Of a stretch of 64,000 nucleotides of DNA, positions 18,140 to 26,235 are shown piece by piece (position 1 is the stretch's first letter; every line of letters starts with the position of its first letter). This DNA is from Micromonospora eburnea (lineage in GTDB: Bacteria; Actinomycetota; Actinomycetes; Mycobacteriales; Micromonosporaceae): positions 3,906,001 through 3,970,000 of the forward strand of contig NZ_FMHY01000002.1 in assembly GCF_900090225.1 (NCBI RefSeq), written 5' to 3'. The translations under genes and the position numbers were made by a program. The notes beneath the pieces are model-generated. The model was not told the DNA's origin. It made no database searches and saw only the letters and a program-made list of their open reading frames with translations.

Positions 18140-19318
18140 TCAGCCGTTGCAGGGGGACCCGTTGGTGAGCGTGAACGCGGTCGGGTCGGTGTTCGTGCCG
18201 GTGTAGCTGGCCTGGAAGCCGAAGTTCACCGTCGAGCCCGGCGAGATGGTCGCGGTGGAGGCGTCGTTGTTGACGGCCACGTGCTGTCCGGTCTGGGTCG
18301 TCACCCCGTTCCAGGTGTTGGTGATCGTCTGGTCGCCCGCGAAGTCCCAGTTGAGGGCCCACTTGTTGATGGGCGTCGTACCCGTGTTCTTGATCGTGAC
18401 GTTCGCGGTGAAGCCGTTGGGCCAACTGCTGGCGGAGTAGGTGACCTGACAGGAGAGCGTCGGGTTGGTCACCGTGTACTGGTTGGCCGAGTCACGGACG
18501 GTGGTGAGCGGCGGGCACCCGTACTCGTCGATGGAGGCCGGGTCCATCGGGTTGGAGTTCGACGAGCCGAGGTTCACCCACGAGCCGTTGATCTGCACCT
18601 GGATCTCGCTCGTCCGCCAGACGTACCCGCGGGTCTTGGTGCAGTAGTCGCCGACCGTCGTGGTCGGGTTGTAGTTCGTGTACAGCTCGAAGATCGCCCA
18701 GCCGTCCTGATCGCCCTCGCGGAGGCCGTGGGTGGTGTAGACGGTGTCCCAGGCCGAGGTGCCGACGTTGTAGAGCGACGCCGCCCACTCGTTGGTCGCC
18801 GCGTTGGTCTTGACGAGCCGGAAGCGGTACTCCGAGTTGGTCATGTACTTCGACTGGAAGGTGCTGTCGATCGTGGCCAACTTGTGCAGGCCCGGGTTGA
18901 CGTCACACGAATCCCAGACCCACAGTTCCAGCCCGTCGTGGTAGTTGTTGTACAACTCGATGCAGGAGTGGCTCCCCGGGTAGAGCGTCGGCGCGTAGAC
19001 GAAGTCGGGTGTGACGATGCCGGGCGGGTTGACGTAGTACTTGCCCATCGCCCCGGTCACGCCCGGTTTGATGGAGAAGCCGAACGATGGGTGGCTCCAA
19101 CCGTCCCAGCCCGGCATCGGCTGCGGAGTCTGGTCCGTGCCGCCGGATGTCCGGTGCGCCCGGTCCGGCGCCTGCGGATACGGCGCCGCCACGGCCGCCG
19201 GTCGCGGGTCGACACCGGCCCCCGGCGCGGCCTGGGCCGGGACGGTGAGAGCGGCGAGCGCGGTCACCGCGCCGCACAGGACGGCCAGACCCGCCGTCGC
19301 CCCAAAGTGGAACCTCAA
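18140..19318 (-). CDS. Secreted protein: uncharacterised N-terminal domain plus CBM2
   Basis: A 392-residue secreted protein. Residues 1-30 are a Sec signal peptide ending AQA. Residues ~60-285 form a domain I cannot assign: it is rich in Trp, Tyr and Asn, with Cys pairs around SHSCIEL, WDSCDV and GDYC, and resembles a beta-sandwich (YEFYNNYHDGLELWVW-like pattern). The last ~105 residues are a clear CBM2 (CQVTYSASSWPNGFTANVTIKNTG, INKWALNWDF, TWNGV, final PCNG). The start codon is TTG, supported by GGAGG five bases upstream. CBM2 implies binding to plant cell wall polymers; the unassigned domain may be catalytic or a protein-polysaccharide adaptor. Confidence 0.85.
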   Translation of the reverse strand: MRFHFGATAGLAVLCGAVTALAALTVPAQAAPGAGVDPRPAAVAAPYPQAPDRAHRTSGGTDQTPQPMPGWDGWSHPSFGFSIKPGVTGAMGKYYVNPPGIVTPDFVYAPTLYPGSHSCIELYNNYHDGLELWVWDSCDVNPGLHKLATIDSTFQSKYMTNSEYRFRLVKTNAATNEWAASLYNVGTSAWDTVYTTHGLREGDQDGWAIFELYTNYNPTTTVGDYCTKTRGYVWRTSEIQVQINGSWVNLGSSNSNPMDPASIDEYGCPPLTTVRDSANQYTVTNPTLSCQVTYSASSWPNGFTANVTIKNTGTTPINKWALNWDFAGDQTITNTWNGVTTQTGQHVAVNNDASTATISPGSTVNFGFQASYTGTNTDPTAFTLTNGSPCNG

Positions 19319-19483
19319 GGTTGCCTCCGTCGCCTCTTCGTCAGGACGGGCGGACGTCCAGTGTGGACAGAGACGTCATTGTCGTTCGCCCTCCCCCGCC
19401 CTGGCGCGGCGGGTCAATCGTCGGCCACCTCGAAGGTCCGACACCAGGATGTCGAATGATCCCGAACAAGCTCGAACACCCCT

Positions 19484-19518
19484 GGATGGCCGGCCCACCG
19501 CTGTGGTGCCGGCCATCC
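19484..19518 (-). terminator. Hairpin terminator of the lipoprotein operon
   Basis: An 11-bp stem (GGATGGCCGGC at 19484 with GCCGGCCATCC at 19508) lies just past the stop of the last lipoprotein gene. Confidence 0.7.
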
Positions 19519-19525
19519 GGCCGGT

Positions 19526-20989
19526 TCATTCCCGGCAGAGGGGCACGTCGGGCTCCACGACCGTCCGGCTGACGATGTCCTTCTTGATGAAGTCGGCCTC
19601 CTTGGGAATGCTGACCTTCAGCGCGTACTCGATCGCCTTGGTCAGTGGCTCCGACAGGCTGATGCCCTCGCCGGCCCGCACGGTGAGGACGAGCGTGGAT
19701 CCCCGGCATTTCACCCCCGGACCCACGGGCAGTGGCATGCCGATCCGGCCGGCCGCCGATCCGTTGGTCACCCCGACCGACGCCACGATGCCGACGAACG
19801 GCCCCGCGCCGGCGACCGGCAGGCCGAGCATGAGCCCGAAGCGGAACTCCGCCGCCACGACGATACCCTCGACGCCGATCGACACGCCACGGATCGACTT
19901 CACGATGCTGTCCCGCACGGAGAAGGTGGGCGTGAGGACGGTGGACTGGACGTACCCGATCGGCCCGTCGAGCCCCCACCTGCCGGTGGCCTTGATGTTG
20001 CCGTTTTTCGCCGAGAAGCCCGTGGTGACGAGGAACTTGAACGTCTCCTTGAGGGTCGCCGGGAATCCCCCGATGATGATCGGCTGCTTCACCTCGATGG
20101 GAAGCTCGATCTTTGCCTTCTTGTTGTCCGCCAACCCGCCCTCCACGCCGGCGGCGATGGTGATGGCGAGACCCTCGACCCCGTCGATGCGGAACTGCGG
20201 GTTGGGGATCACGCCGTTGGTCACCCGGATGTCCCCCCACGCCCGGAGGTTCCGCAGCAGCAGTTGGATGTCGAAGTCGACCTTGAGACGCTGCGCGGCC
20301 GTCGAGTGCGAGGCGGTCAGCCCCAGCTTCGACCGGTCCTTGTACGCCTCCACGTCCCACTCGCCGACCTGCTGCTTGATGCTCTTCGCGCCCCGCGCTC
20401 CCGGCTCGCGCGCCGGGGCGAGAACGATCGGCGGCACGGCGAGCCGGACGTCGCCCGCGCCGATGGCGTTCACCCCGAGTCCGGTCGCCTGAACGGCGTC
20501 CGGCACGACCGGTGCCGCACCGGAGGAAGCCCCGTCGACGACCTCCCCGAGCAGATCGGGAAACGGGCTGAAGGTCTGCGCCTCAAGGTCGAGCGGTTGG
20601 TCGATCTTGAAGTGACCGTCCCGCACCACATCGGTCAGCCGCACCGGGGCCAGGGTGACCGCCTTGTCACCGCCCGACCGCTCGACCTTCACCACCCGGC
20701 CGACCGCCTCGCTCGTGGCAAACATGATCTTGCCGGGCGCGACGTCCTTGAGCCCTCGGGCGTTGCCGTCGATCACGTAGGTGAAGCCGTCCCTGCTCAC
20801 CGACCGGATGGCCCGGCTGCCGCCCGCCACGAGCACGACATCCGGCTGGTAGACCACGGACCGGTCCGGCTTCGGGGCGTATCCGTACCGGTCGTCGGTC
20901 GCGGAACCGTCGCCGGCACCGATCCTTCCGCACCCGGCGAGCAGCAGGAGCGCGACCAGCCCGGCCGCCGTCCACCTGCGACTACGCAT
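19526..20989 (-). CDS. Large lipoprotein of unknown function, third gene of lipoprotein operon
   Basis: A 487-residue lipoprotein. The signal MRSRRWTAAGLVALLLLAGCG contains the lipobox LAGC. The mature part is beta-rich, with alternating hydrophobic/Gly stretches (IGVEGIVVAAEFRFGLMLGLPVAGAGPFVGIV) and a Cys in KCRGSTLVLTV and near the C-terminus. I recognise no family. ATG 20989 lies 17 bases past the previous stop; a GTG at 21010 overlaps that stop (GTGA) and would add seven residues, so coupling is possible either way. It is cotranscribed with two smaller lipoproteins, which suggests a shared envelope function. Confidence 0.8.
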   Translation of the reverse strand: MRSRRWTAAGLVALLLLAGCGRIGAGDGSATDDRYGYAPKPDRSVVYQPDVVLVAGGSRAIRSVSRDGFTYVIDGNARGLKDVAPGKIMFATSEAVGRVVKVERSGGDKAVTLAPVRLTDVVRDGHFKIDQPLDLEAQTFSPFPDLLGEVVDGASSGAAPVVPDAVQATGLGVNAIGAGDVRLAVPPIVLAPAREPGARGAKSIKQQVGEWDVEAYKDRSKLGLTASHSTAAQRLKVDFDIQLLLRNLRAWGDIRVTNGVIPNPQFRIDGVEGLAITIAAGVEGGLADNKKAKIELPIEVKQPIIIGGFPATLKETFKFLVTTGFSAKNGNIKATGRWGLDGPIGYVQSTVLTPTFSVRDSIVKSIRGVSIGVEGIVVAAEFRFGLMLGLPVAGAGPFVGIVASVGVTNGSAAGRIGMPLPVGPGVKCRGSTLVLTVRAGEGISLSEPLTKAIEYALKVSIPKEADFIKKDIVSRTVVEPDVPLCRE

Positions 20990-21006
20990 GTTCGCCGCCA
21001 CCCCGT

Positions 21007-21564
21007 TCACAGCCGGCCAGCCACCACCCGGATCAGGTCCTTCAGGGGCTTGTGGTTCTCCTTCGGGTCGTTGAGCAGCACCAGGCGGATCGCCACCCAC
21101 GTGCCCGTCTTCTGGACGAAGATCTCATTTGCCTGCGTGTCCAGGTACGCCTCGTCGCCGACTCCGGACACCGTCTCCAGTTCGTGTCCCAACTGGCGCT
21201 CGATGTCGAGCATCTTCTTCGCCCCGTCACCGACGTAGACCTCCACCTGGCCGGTCGGGCCGGTGACCGGCGCCGTCCACGTGCAGCTCTGTTCGCCGGC
21301 CCGCTTGGGATCGAGCTTGAGCCTGGCCAGCGCCGCCGCCTCCTGGTCGGTCACCAGGTCACACGCATTCGGTTCCGACCTTTCCGGTGCGGCCGACGAG
21401 GGGGATTCCCCCGTGGGCTGCGCGGAAGCGGTCACCGACGAGCCAGGCTCGGCGTTCGCCGCCGGGGACGGCTTCGCCGAGCCTCCGCACGCAGATGCCG
21501 CGAGCAGCAGCACCGTGGCCGGTGGTACGAGCAGCCGTCGACCGACACCCCGCCGCCCGGTCAC
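21007..21564 (-). CDS. DUF3558-like lipoprotein
   Basis: A 185-residue lipoprotein with lipobox-like ASAC after a hydrophobic stretch (LLVPPATVLLLAASAC). A Ser/Pro/Ala-rich linker (~30-63) precedes a compact domain with ACDLVTDQEAAAL and a second Cys in QSCTW, the pattern of DUF3558 actinobacterial lipoproteins. The GTG start overlaps the previous gene's stop by four bases, so translation is coupled. Function of DUF3558 is not established; in streptomycetes such genes accompany other envelope proteins. Confidence 0.82.
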   Translation of the reverse strand: MTGRRGVGRRLLVPPATVLLLAASACGGSAKPSPAANAEPGSSVTASAQPTGESPSSAAPERSEPNACDLVTDQEAAALARLKLDPKRAGEQSCTWTAPVTGPTGQVEVYVGDGAKKMLDIERQLGHELETVSGVGDEAYLDTQANEIFVQKTGTWVAIRLVLLNDPKENHKPLKDLIRVVAGRL

Positions 21565-22103
21565 TGGTTCCCCACCGGGAGCTGCTTGTCGAGCCCGGGG
21601 CAGTGCTTCACGGTGTAGTCCGACACCGGTGGGATCACCGTTTCGAGCTTCTTGGCGGTCGACCCGACGCGTGCGTAGGCCGCAGGATCCTCGACCATGC
21701 TCTTGCCCGTGGTGTCGATGACCGCGGCGTAGAACTCGCTGAGCGTCATCACCTGGGCTTTGATCTCGGCCGGCGCCGCCGCCTTCAGCTCATTCAGCCG
21801 GGCACGCGCCTGCTTCACATCGGCCTTGTGGTCGGCCGGGTCCGTCGCGAACAACGGGTCCACCGCGTCGGCGAACGCCTTCACCGCGTCGCACCAGCGA
21901 TCGCCGCCGCCCGGCTTGTCCTGGCTCTTCGCGCCCCCGTCATCGGCCTGGCTGGTCGCGCCCCCGCCATCGGCCTGGGCAGACGTGGCCGCGGCGCCGG
22001 CCTTGCTCGCACCGCCCGCCGCCGGCGTCGAGCTGTCGGGCCCGCAGCCCGCCAACAGCAGCCCGACCGCCAGTACGGCGGCACTTCCCCGAATCCGCGT
22101 CAT
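21561..22103 (-). CDS. Small lipoprotein, first gene of lipoprotein operon
   Basis: A 180-residue lipoprotein: signal MTRIRGSAAVLAVGLLLAGCG with lipobox LAGC, then a Gly/Ala/Asp/Ser-rich repeat-like linker (about 30-70), then a helical domain (WCDAVKAFADAVDPLF, DHKADVKQARARLNELKAAAP) with Cys near both ends (RWC and KHC) that may pair. I recognise no family with confidence. ATG 22103 is selected because GAAGGGGG lies upstream; the longer frame from 22136 has no ribosome site. It heads a three-gene operon with four-base overlap to the next gene. Confidence 0.8.
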   Translation of the reverse strand: MTRIRGSAAVLAVGLLLAGCGPDSSTPAAGGASKAGAAATSAQADGGGATSQADDGGAKSQDKPGGGDRWCDAVKAFADAVDPLFATDPADHKADVKQARARLNELKAAAPAEIKAQVMTLSEFYAAVIDTTGKSMVEDPAAYARVGSTAKKLETVIPPVSDYTVKHCPGLDKQLPVGNQ

Positions 22104-22261
22104 CGATCCCCCTTCGACGAGCGCGAGGCTGACCACCTCGCATACGTCCGACCTCGCTGACGGCCCGCGGCAGGCGCCAGCGATCCACTGCCGACAGCGA
22201 CGCCCCGACCGTTCATCAGAGAAGTCTGCTCGGCGGCCTTCGGGGGCCGTTCAGGAATTGT

Positions 22262-24448
22262 TCAGGCGAACCGCGCGGGCCGGGGGAAGGGGGCGGGCTC
22301 GACGTCTATCTCCCGCATCCGCGCGACGTACTCCTGGTAGCGGCGGTTGGCCTCGCCGTGCCGCCCGGCGGCTGACAACGCGCTGATCAGCCCCAGGTGG
22401 GCCGGCTCGTCGTAGCCGTCCTCGCCGGTCAACCGCAGGTACCAGCCGATCGCCGCCTCGGTGCGAGCCGACCCCAGACACCGCCGAGCGAGCCGGTGGA
22501 TCACCTCGCGGTGCAGGTCGGCCAGGACGGCCCGGGGTTGGCACACCCATTCCCCGGCGGTCTCCCCGTCGTCGCAGAGATCGCCGGTGTACATCGCCAC
22601 CACCGCCTCCAGGCGCCGCAGGAGCCGTACCTCGTCGTCGGCCGGGGTGCCGCCGCCGGTCGCGGCGTCTGGCGGGCCCGGGTCGTCGCCGCGCCGGGCC
22701 GTCGCCAGGTGCGCGCCGTCCGCCGCGATGGCCGCGCGGGCCGCGTCGTGGAAGCGCAGCGCGTCCACCGCGACGTGCGCCGAGTTGACCCGCACGGTCG
22801 CCGGATCGGTGGCGAGGTAACGGTCCGCCGGATGCCGCCGATCGGGATCGAGTACGCCGCGGACAGTCGAGATCAGCACCGACAGGCGGCGCAGCGCCAC
22901 CTCGACACGGGCCTGCGGCCACAGCGCGGTGGCCAGGGCCTCGCGGGGAACCGGCTTGCCGAGCCTTCCGGCCACCATCTTGAGCAGGTCCCGCGCCTTG
23001 CGGGACTGCCAACTGCCGGCCGGTACGGGCACCCCGGCCAACCGTACGGTGAAGCCGCCCAGGGTCTGCACCTCGACCTCGGGGATCGGCGCCGCGCCGA
23101 TCGCCGCCAACGGGCCGGCGACCTGCCAGGCGCCTTCCTGCACGCCGATCTGGCTCAGCCGTTCGTGCGCGATCTCCTCCGCCATCCGGTCGCCGGAGAG
23201 CCGCGCCTGCAGCAGGGCGTTGGTGGCGAGCGCGAACTCGTTGCCGAGTTCGGCCCAGATCGCCGCAGCTTCGACCAGACCGGCGAGGAGGCGGCGCGTC
23301 GCCCGGGTGGAGGTCGCCTCCGGGCTGGCCCGGTGGGCGGCGAGCGCGGCGAGCTCCATGGCCTCGGCCAGGCCGGCCGCGTCCCGGCGACGGCCGGCCT
23401 CGGCGCGGACCTGTTCGCCGTACCGGAGCGCCGTCTGCGGATCATCGGAGCAGAGCGCGACCCAGCCCGCGGCGAGTTCGGCGACGGTGGGCCCGGCGGC
23501 GCTGGGCATGGACAGGGCGCGCTCGGCGTACTGCGCGGCCGCCACCCGGTTGTCGGCGTAGCTGATCCGCGCGAGCCCCGCGCAGGCCTCGACCAGCACC
23601 TGTGCGTTGCCGTCCGGCTCGCCCATCGCCAGCGCCGCCTGGTAGGCGGCCACCGCCTGCCGGACCGCGCCGCGAACGCGATGCACCCGGGCGGTCAGCG
23701 TCAGCCCGAAGGCCGCCAGCGGCGAACCGGCCCGCTGCCACAGGGCCAGGGCCTCGTCCGCGTCGCTGCGCGCGCGGCGCAGCTCGCCCAGCCCCAGCCA
23801 TGCCTCCGCCCGGTTGTGCAACGCCAACGCGAGCAGCGTGTGGTGCCCGAGCAGCTCGCCGAGCCGGACCGCCTCGCGGAGTTCGTCGACGGCCGGCCGG
23901 TAGCGGCCCTCCTCCACCAGCCGTGAGCCGATGTTGCACCGGATCCGGAGTTGCTGGCCGAAGTCACCGGCTCGTTCGGCCGCCGCGAGCGCCCGGGCGT
24001 ACGCGTGCTCGTTGTCGGCCCGGTCGCCGTCGCCGAACGCGGCCAGCGCCTGCGCCACGTACGCCGCCGCCACCGCGGAGTCGTCGCCGCTCCGCTCCGC
24101 GACGCGGACGGCCTCCTCGGCGAGTTGCCGGGTCCGCGCCTGGTCGCCCTTCGCCCAGCGGGTCGCCGCCCAGCCGGCGAGCACCTGGGCCTGGTCCGCC
24201 AGCGCCGATGGCTGATGCTGCTCCGTGGCGTCGACGGCCGCGCGCCGGTAACAGGCGTCGGCCGCGTCGAACCGCCCCCGTTGGTGCAGCAGTACGCCGA
24301 GACGCCAGGCCAGCGCCGCCGGCAACGGCACGTCCGCCGGCACGTCGGCGAGCTGGCGCAGGGCCTCGTCGTACCGCCCGTCGTGTACGGCCGCCTCGAT
24401 CGGGACGAGCACTCCGAGCATGTCAGGACCACCCGCACTGGCGGCCAC
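22262..24448 (-). CDS. Large TPR regulator with C-terminal BTAD/SARP-like domains
   Basis: A 728-residue protein. Residues ~15-440 are a run of TPR-like helix pairs (EALRQLADVP, ALADQAQVLAGWAATRWAKGDQ, ALALHNRAEAWLGLGELRRARSDADEALALW). Residues ~450-550 resemble the OmpR-type winged helix of SARP/BTAD regulators: VQTLGGFTVRLAGVPVP..WQSRKARDLLKMVAGRLGKPVPREALATALWP. The last part (~600-715) is BTAD: RRLEAVVAMYTGDL, LADLHREVIHRLARR, HGEANRRYQEYVARM. The order is reversed relative to AfsR-type SARPs, where DNA-binding domain comes first. No NB-ARC is present. Start is GTG 24448 or ATG 24421. It probably regulates transcription in response to a ligand or peptide bound by the TPRs; targets unknown. 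Confidence 0.85.
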   Translation of the reverse strand: MAASAGGPDMLGVLVPIEAAVHDGRYDEALRQLADVPADVPLPAALAWRLGVLLHQRGRFDAADACYRRAAVDATEQHQPSALADQAQVLAGWAATRWAKGDQARTRQLAEEAVRVAERSGDDSAVAAAYVAQALAAFGDGDRADNEHAYARALAAAERAGDFGQQLRIRCNIGSRLVEEGRYRPAVDELREAVRLGELLGHHTLLALALHNRAEAWLGLGELRRARSDADEALALWQRAGSPLAAFGLTLTARVHRVRGAVRQAVAAYQAALAMGEPDGNAQVLVEACAGLARISYADNRVAAAQYAERALSMPSAAGPTVAELAAGWVALCSDDPQTALRYGEQVRAEAGRRRDAAGLAEAMELAALAAHRASPEATSTRATRRLLAGLVEAAAIWAELGNEFALATNALLQARLSGDRMAEEIAHERLSQIGVQEGAWQVAGPLAAIGAAPIPEVEVQTLGGFTVRLAGVPVPAGSWQSRKARDLLKMVAGRLGKPVPREALATALWPQARVEVALRRLSVLISTVRGVLDPDRRHPADRYLATDPATVRVNSAHVAVDALRFHDAARAAIAADGAHLATARRGDDPGPPDAATGGGTPADDEVRLLRRLEAVVAMYTGDLCDDGETAGEWVCQPRAVLADLHREVIHRLARRCLGSARTEAAIGWYLRLTGEDGYDEPAHLGLISALSAAGRHGEANRRYQEYVARMREIDVEPAPFPRPARFA

Positions 24449-24801
24449 GGCGGACGGTTGTCGCCCGGGCGCGACAACCTGCGATCGCCAGTCCCACTAC
24501 CGCTGGCCGGGTCGTTGCTGGTGGTTCTTCATGACGACCACGCGGTTGCGGCAGCGGCCGAGCAGCCCGACCACTGTCAGCCCGACGACGGGAACCCGAG
24601 AGCGCATCGCTTCTCCTTGAACCCGGGAAAATATCACCGATTTCCGCAGCATAGGCGGACCACGCCAATGGTGGATCAGTGCTACCTCGAATTTGGGATG
24701 TCGTCCCGCCGTCCCTCATGGTGCCGCTGCGCGGGCCGCCCTCGGAACAATCGACGCGCAGCGGCTGCGGGACGCGGAGGTCGGAAATGGTCCAGGAGGG
24801 C
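24449..24801. other. Region upstream of the BTAD-like regulator
   Basis: This 353-base gap lies between two minus-strand genes. It contains a 36-codon ORF with a strong ribosome site (annotated separately) and an AT-richer patch around 24628-24650 that could be its promoter. I see nothing else recognisable. Confidence 0.5.
24497..24607 (-). CDS. Putative 36-residue peptide upstream of the TPR/BTAD regulator
   Basis: A small ORF not belonging to any known family. It begins MRSRVPVVGLTVVGLLGRC and ends in a basic, Gln-rich tail (MKNHQQRPGQR). AAGGAG sits about 6 bases before the ATG, one of the best ribosome sites in the region. It ends 48 bases before the regulator gene on the same strand, so both may be cotranscribed. 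The N-terminal half is hydrophobic and could insert in the membrane or act as a weak export signal. It could equally be a leader peptide or a chance ORF; conservation is the test. Confidence 0.4.
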   Translation of the reverse strand: MRSRVPVVGLTVVGLLGRCRNRVVVMKNHQQRPGQR

Positions 24802-25962
24802 CTACGGCTTGCCGACGATGTTCCAGCGGACCAGGCTGCCGCCCTCCGGCGGGTCGTTGGGGGTGACGATGCCTCGCACGTCGCCGAGCAGCTGCCAGGA
24901 GGGCATGTCGTAACCGCAGCTGAGCCCGTCCCGGCCGTGGATCAACGGGTTCGGTGCGACCGACCAGGTGACGGCGTCGGTGCTCCGCGCGATGCCGACC
25001 ACCGTCCTGGTGTCCGTGCGACCGCACTCCCCGCTGGCTCCCGAGAACGCCTCGAAGATGATGTACCAGTAGCCGTCCGGCCCCCGGGTCATGTCCGCCT
25101 TGCCGACACCGTAGTTGGCCCAGTCCGGGGTCGGCGACAGGTTGATCTTCTGGCGGGCGCCGGTGTATTCACGGTCCAGTGTGTCGAGGCGGACCACCCC
25201 GCGCATCTGGTTCATCCGCCCGGTGGCGTCGTGCCCGTGGAACGTCAGAAGGTAGCCGGTCCCGTCCTTCTCGATATCGGGTGTCCCGATCTCGTCGTCC
25301 CACGCACCGACCGCGCCGGGGCTGAGCAGGAGCGCGCTGTCGGACCAGTTACGCCCGTCGGTGCTGGTGACGTATCGGATGGAGTGCAGGCTCCGCCCCT
25401 GCCCCGGGCCGCCGTAGTTCGGGTCGTGGTCCCGCTGCTCGAACACCATGACGAGGCGGTCTCCGTCGGCGATGACGTCCGGCGCGTACACCCAGGTGCT
25501 GTCGACGCTGTCGTCAAAGCGGCAACTCTGCCCCTGCTGGACGGTCTGTAGGGCGGGCAGCGGGCGTCCCCCGTCCACCGGCGTCCAGGTGGCTCCGCCG
25601 TCGTTCGACGTCGCCATCGCCACGCCCTGCGGGATGGCGCAGGACTCCCCCGCCGGGCTGACGAAGGTCCGGTAGTACATCAGATACTGCCCGTTCCAGA
25701 TGACCGAGGTGGTCTCGGCGTGACCGCCGATGGCGTCGGGAAACGGGGATTCGCTCGGCCGGGACAGCGTCGCCGTCCCGTTGAACAGCTCGGCCGCCGG
25801 CCCGCTGCCGGCCAGATCCGGGTCAGACACAGGTCCGAGTCTGGACCACGCCGCCGCCGGGTTGAGTGCGAACGGCCACACACCGGTAATTCGACCGGTG
25901 ATCGCCGCGATCGAAAGGACGACGAGCAGGCCGGCGGCCAAACCTCGCATCTTCTTCGTCAT
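24802..25962 (-). CDS. Exported five-bladed-propeller (glycosidase-like) protein
   Basis: A 386-residue exported protein. The N-terminus (MTKKMRGLAAGLLVVLSIAAITG) is a signal peptide or membrane anchor. The body has propeller repeats: YLMYYRTF, ATSNDGGATW and VTSTDGRNW (Asp-box-like), WVYAPDVIADGDRLVMVFE, WDDEIGTPDIEKDGTGYLLTFHG, GKADMTRGPDGYWYIIFEAF and GIARSTDAVTW. The Asp residues in the APDVI and GTPDIEK repeats fit the GH43/GH32-like superfamily in which Asp/Glu residues act on glycosidic bonds. I cannot assign substrate or a numbered family, and it may be non-catalytic. It is a single gene on the minus strand with no adjacent sugar transporter. Confidence 0.75.
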   Translation of the reverse strand: MTKKMRGLAAGLLVVLSIAAITGRITGVWPFALNPAAAWSRLGPVSDPDLAGSGPAAELFNGTATLSRPSESPFPDAIGGHAETTSVIWNGQYLMYYRTFVSPAGESCAIPQGVAMATSNDGGATWTPVDGGRPLPALQTVQQGQSCRFDDSVDSTWVYAPDVIADGDRLVMVFEQRDHDPNYGGPGQGRSLHSIRYVTSTDGRNWSDSALLLSPGAVGAWDDEIGTPDIEKDGTGYLLTFHGHDATGRMNQMRGVVRLDTLDREYTGARQKINLSPTPDWANYGVGKADMTRGPDGYWYIIFEAFSGASGECGRTDTRTVVGIARSTDAVTWSVAPNPLIHGRDGLSCGYDMPSWQLLGDVRGIVTPNDPPEGGSLVRWNIVGKP

Positions 25963-26235
25963 GTCTCTCCACGCCGCTTCGGCGGCATCGGGGGCAATGT
26001 CGGGAAAGCTGCCGGGGCCAACAGGGCAGGCCGGCGTCTCGTGCCGGCGACCGGCCTTCCGGAGTACGGCGTGAAGAGTAGTGGGCGTGAACCTGAAACT
26101 GCGACCGCACGGTTACGGAACGCAATTCACGTTGTGCGAAATCGGCGGGCGGGAACAGAGTTCAGGGCGGGTCGACAACGGGGTCAAACCGCCCGATCCT
26201 TCCCAGCGCCGGCCGGCGGCCGGGTCCTCGGCTTC

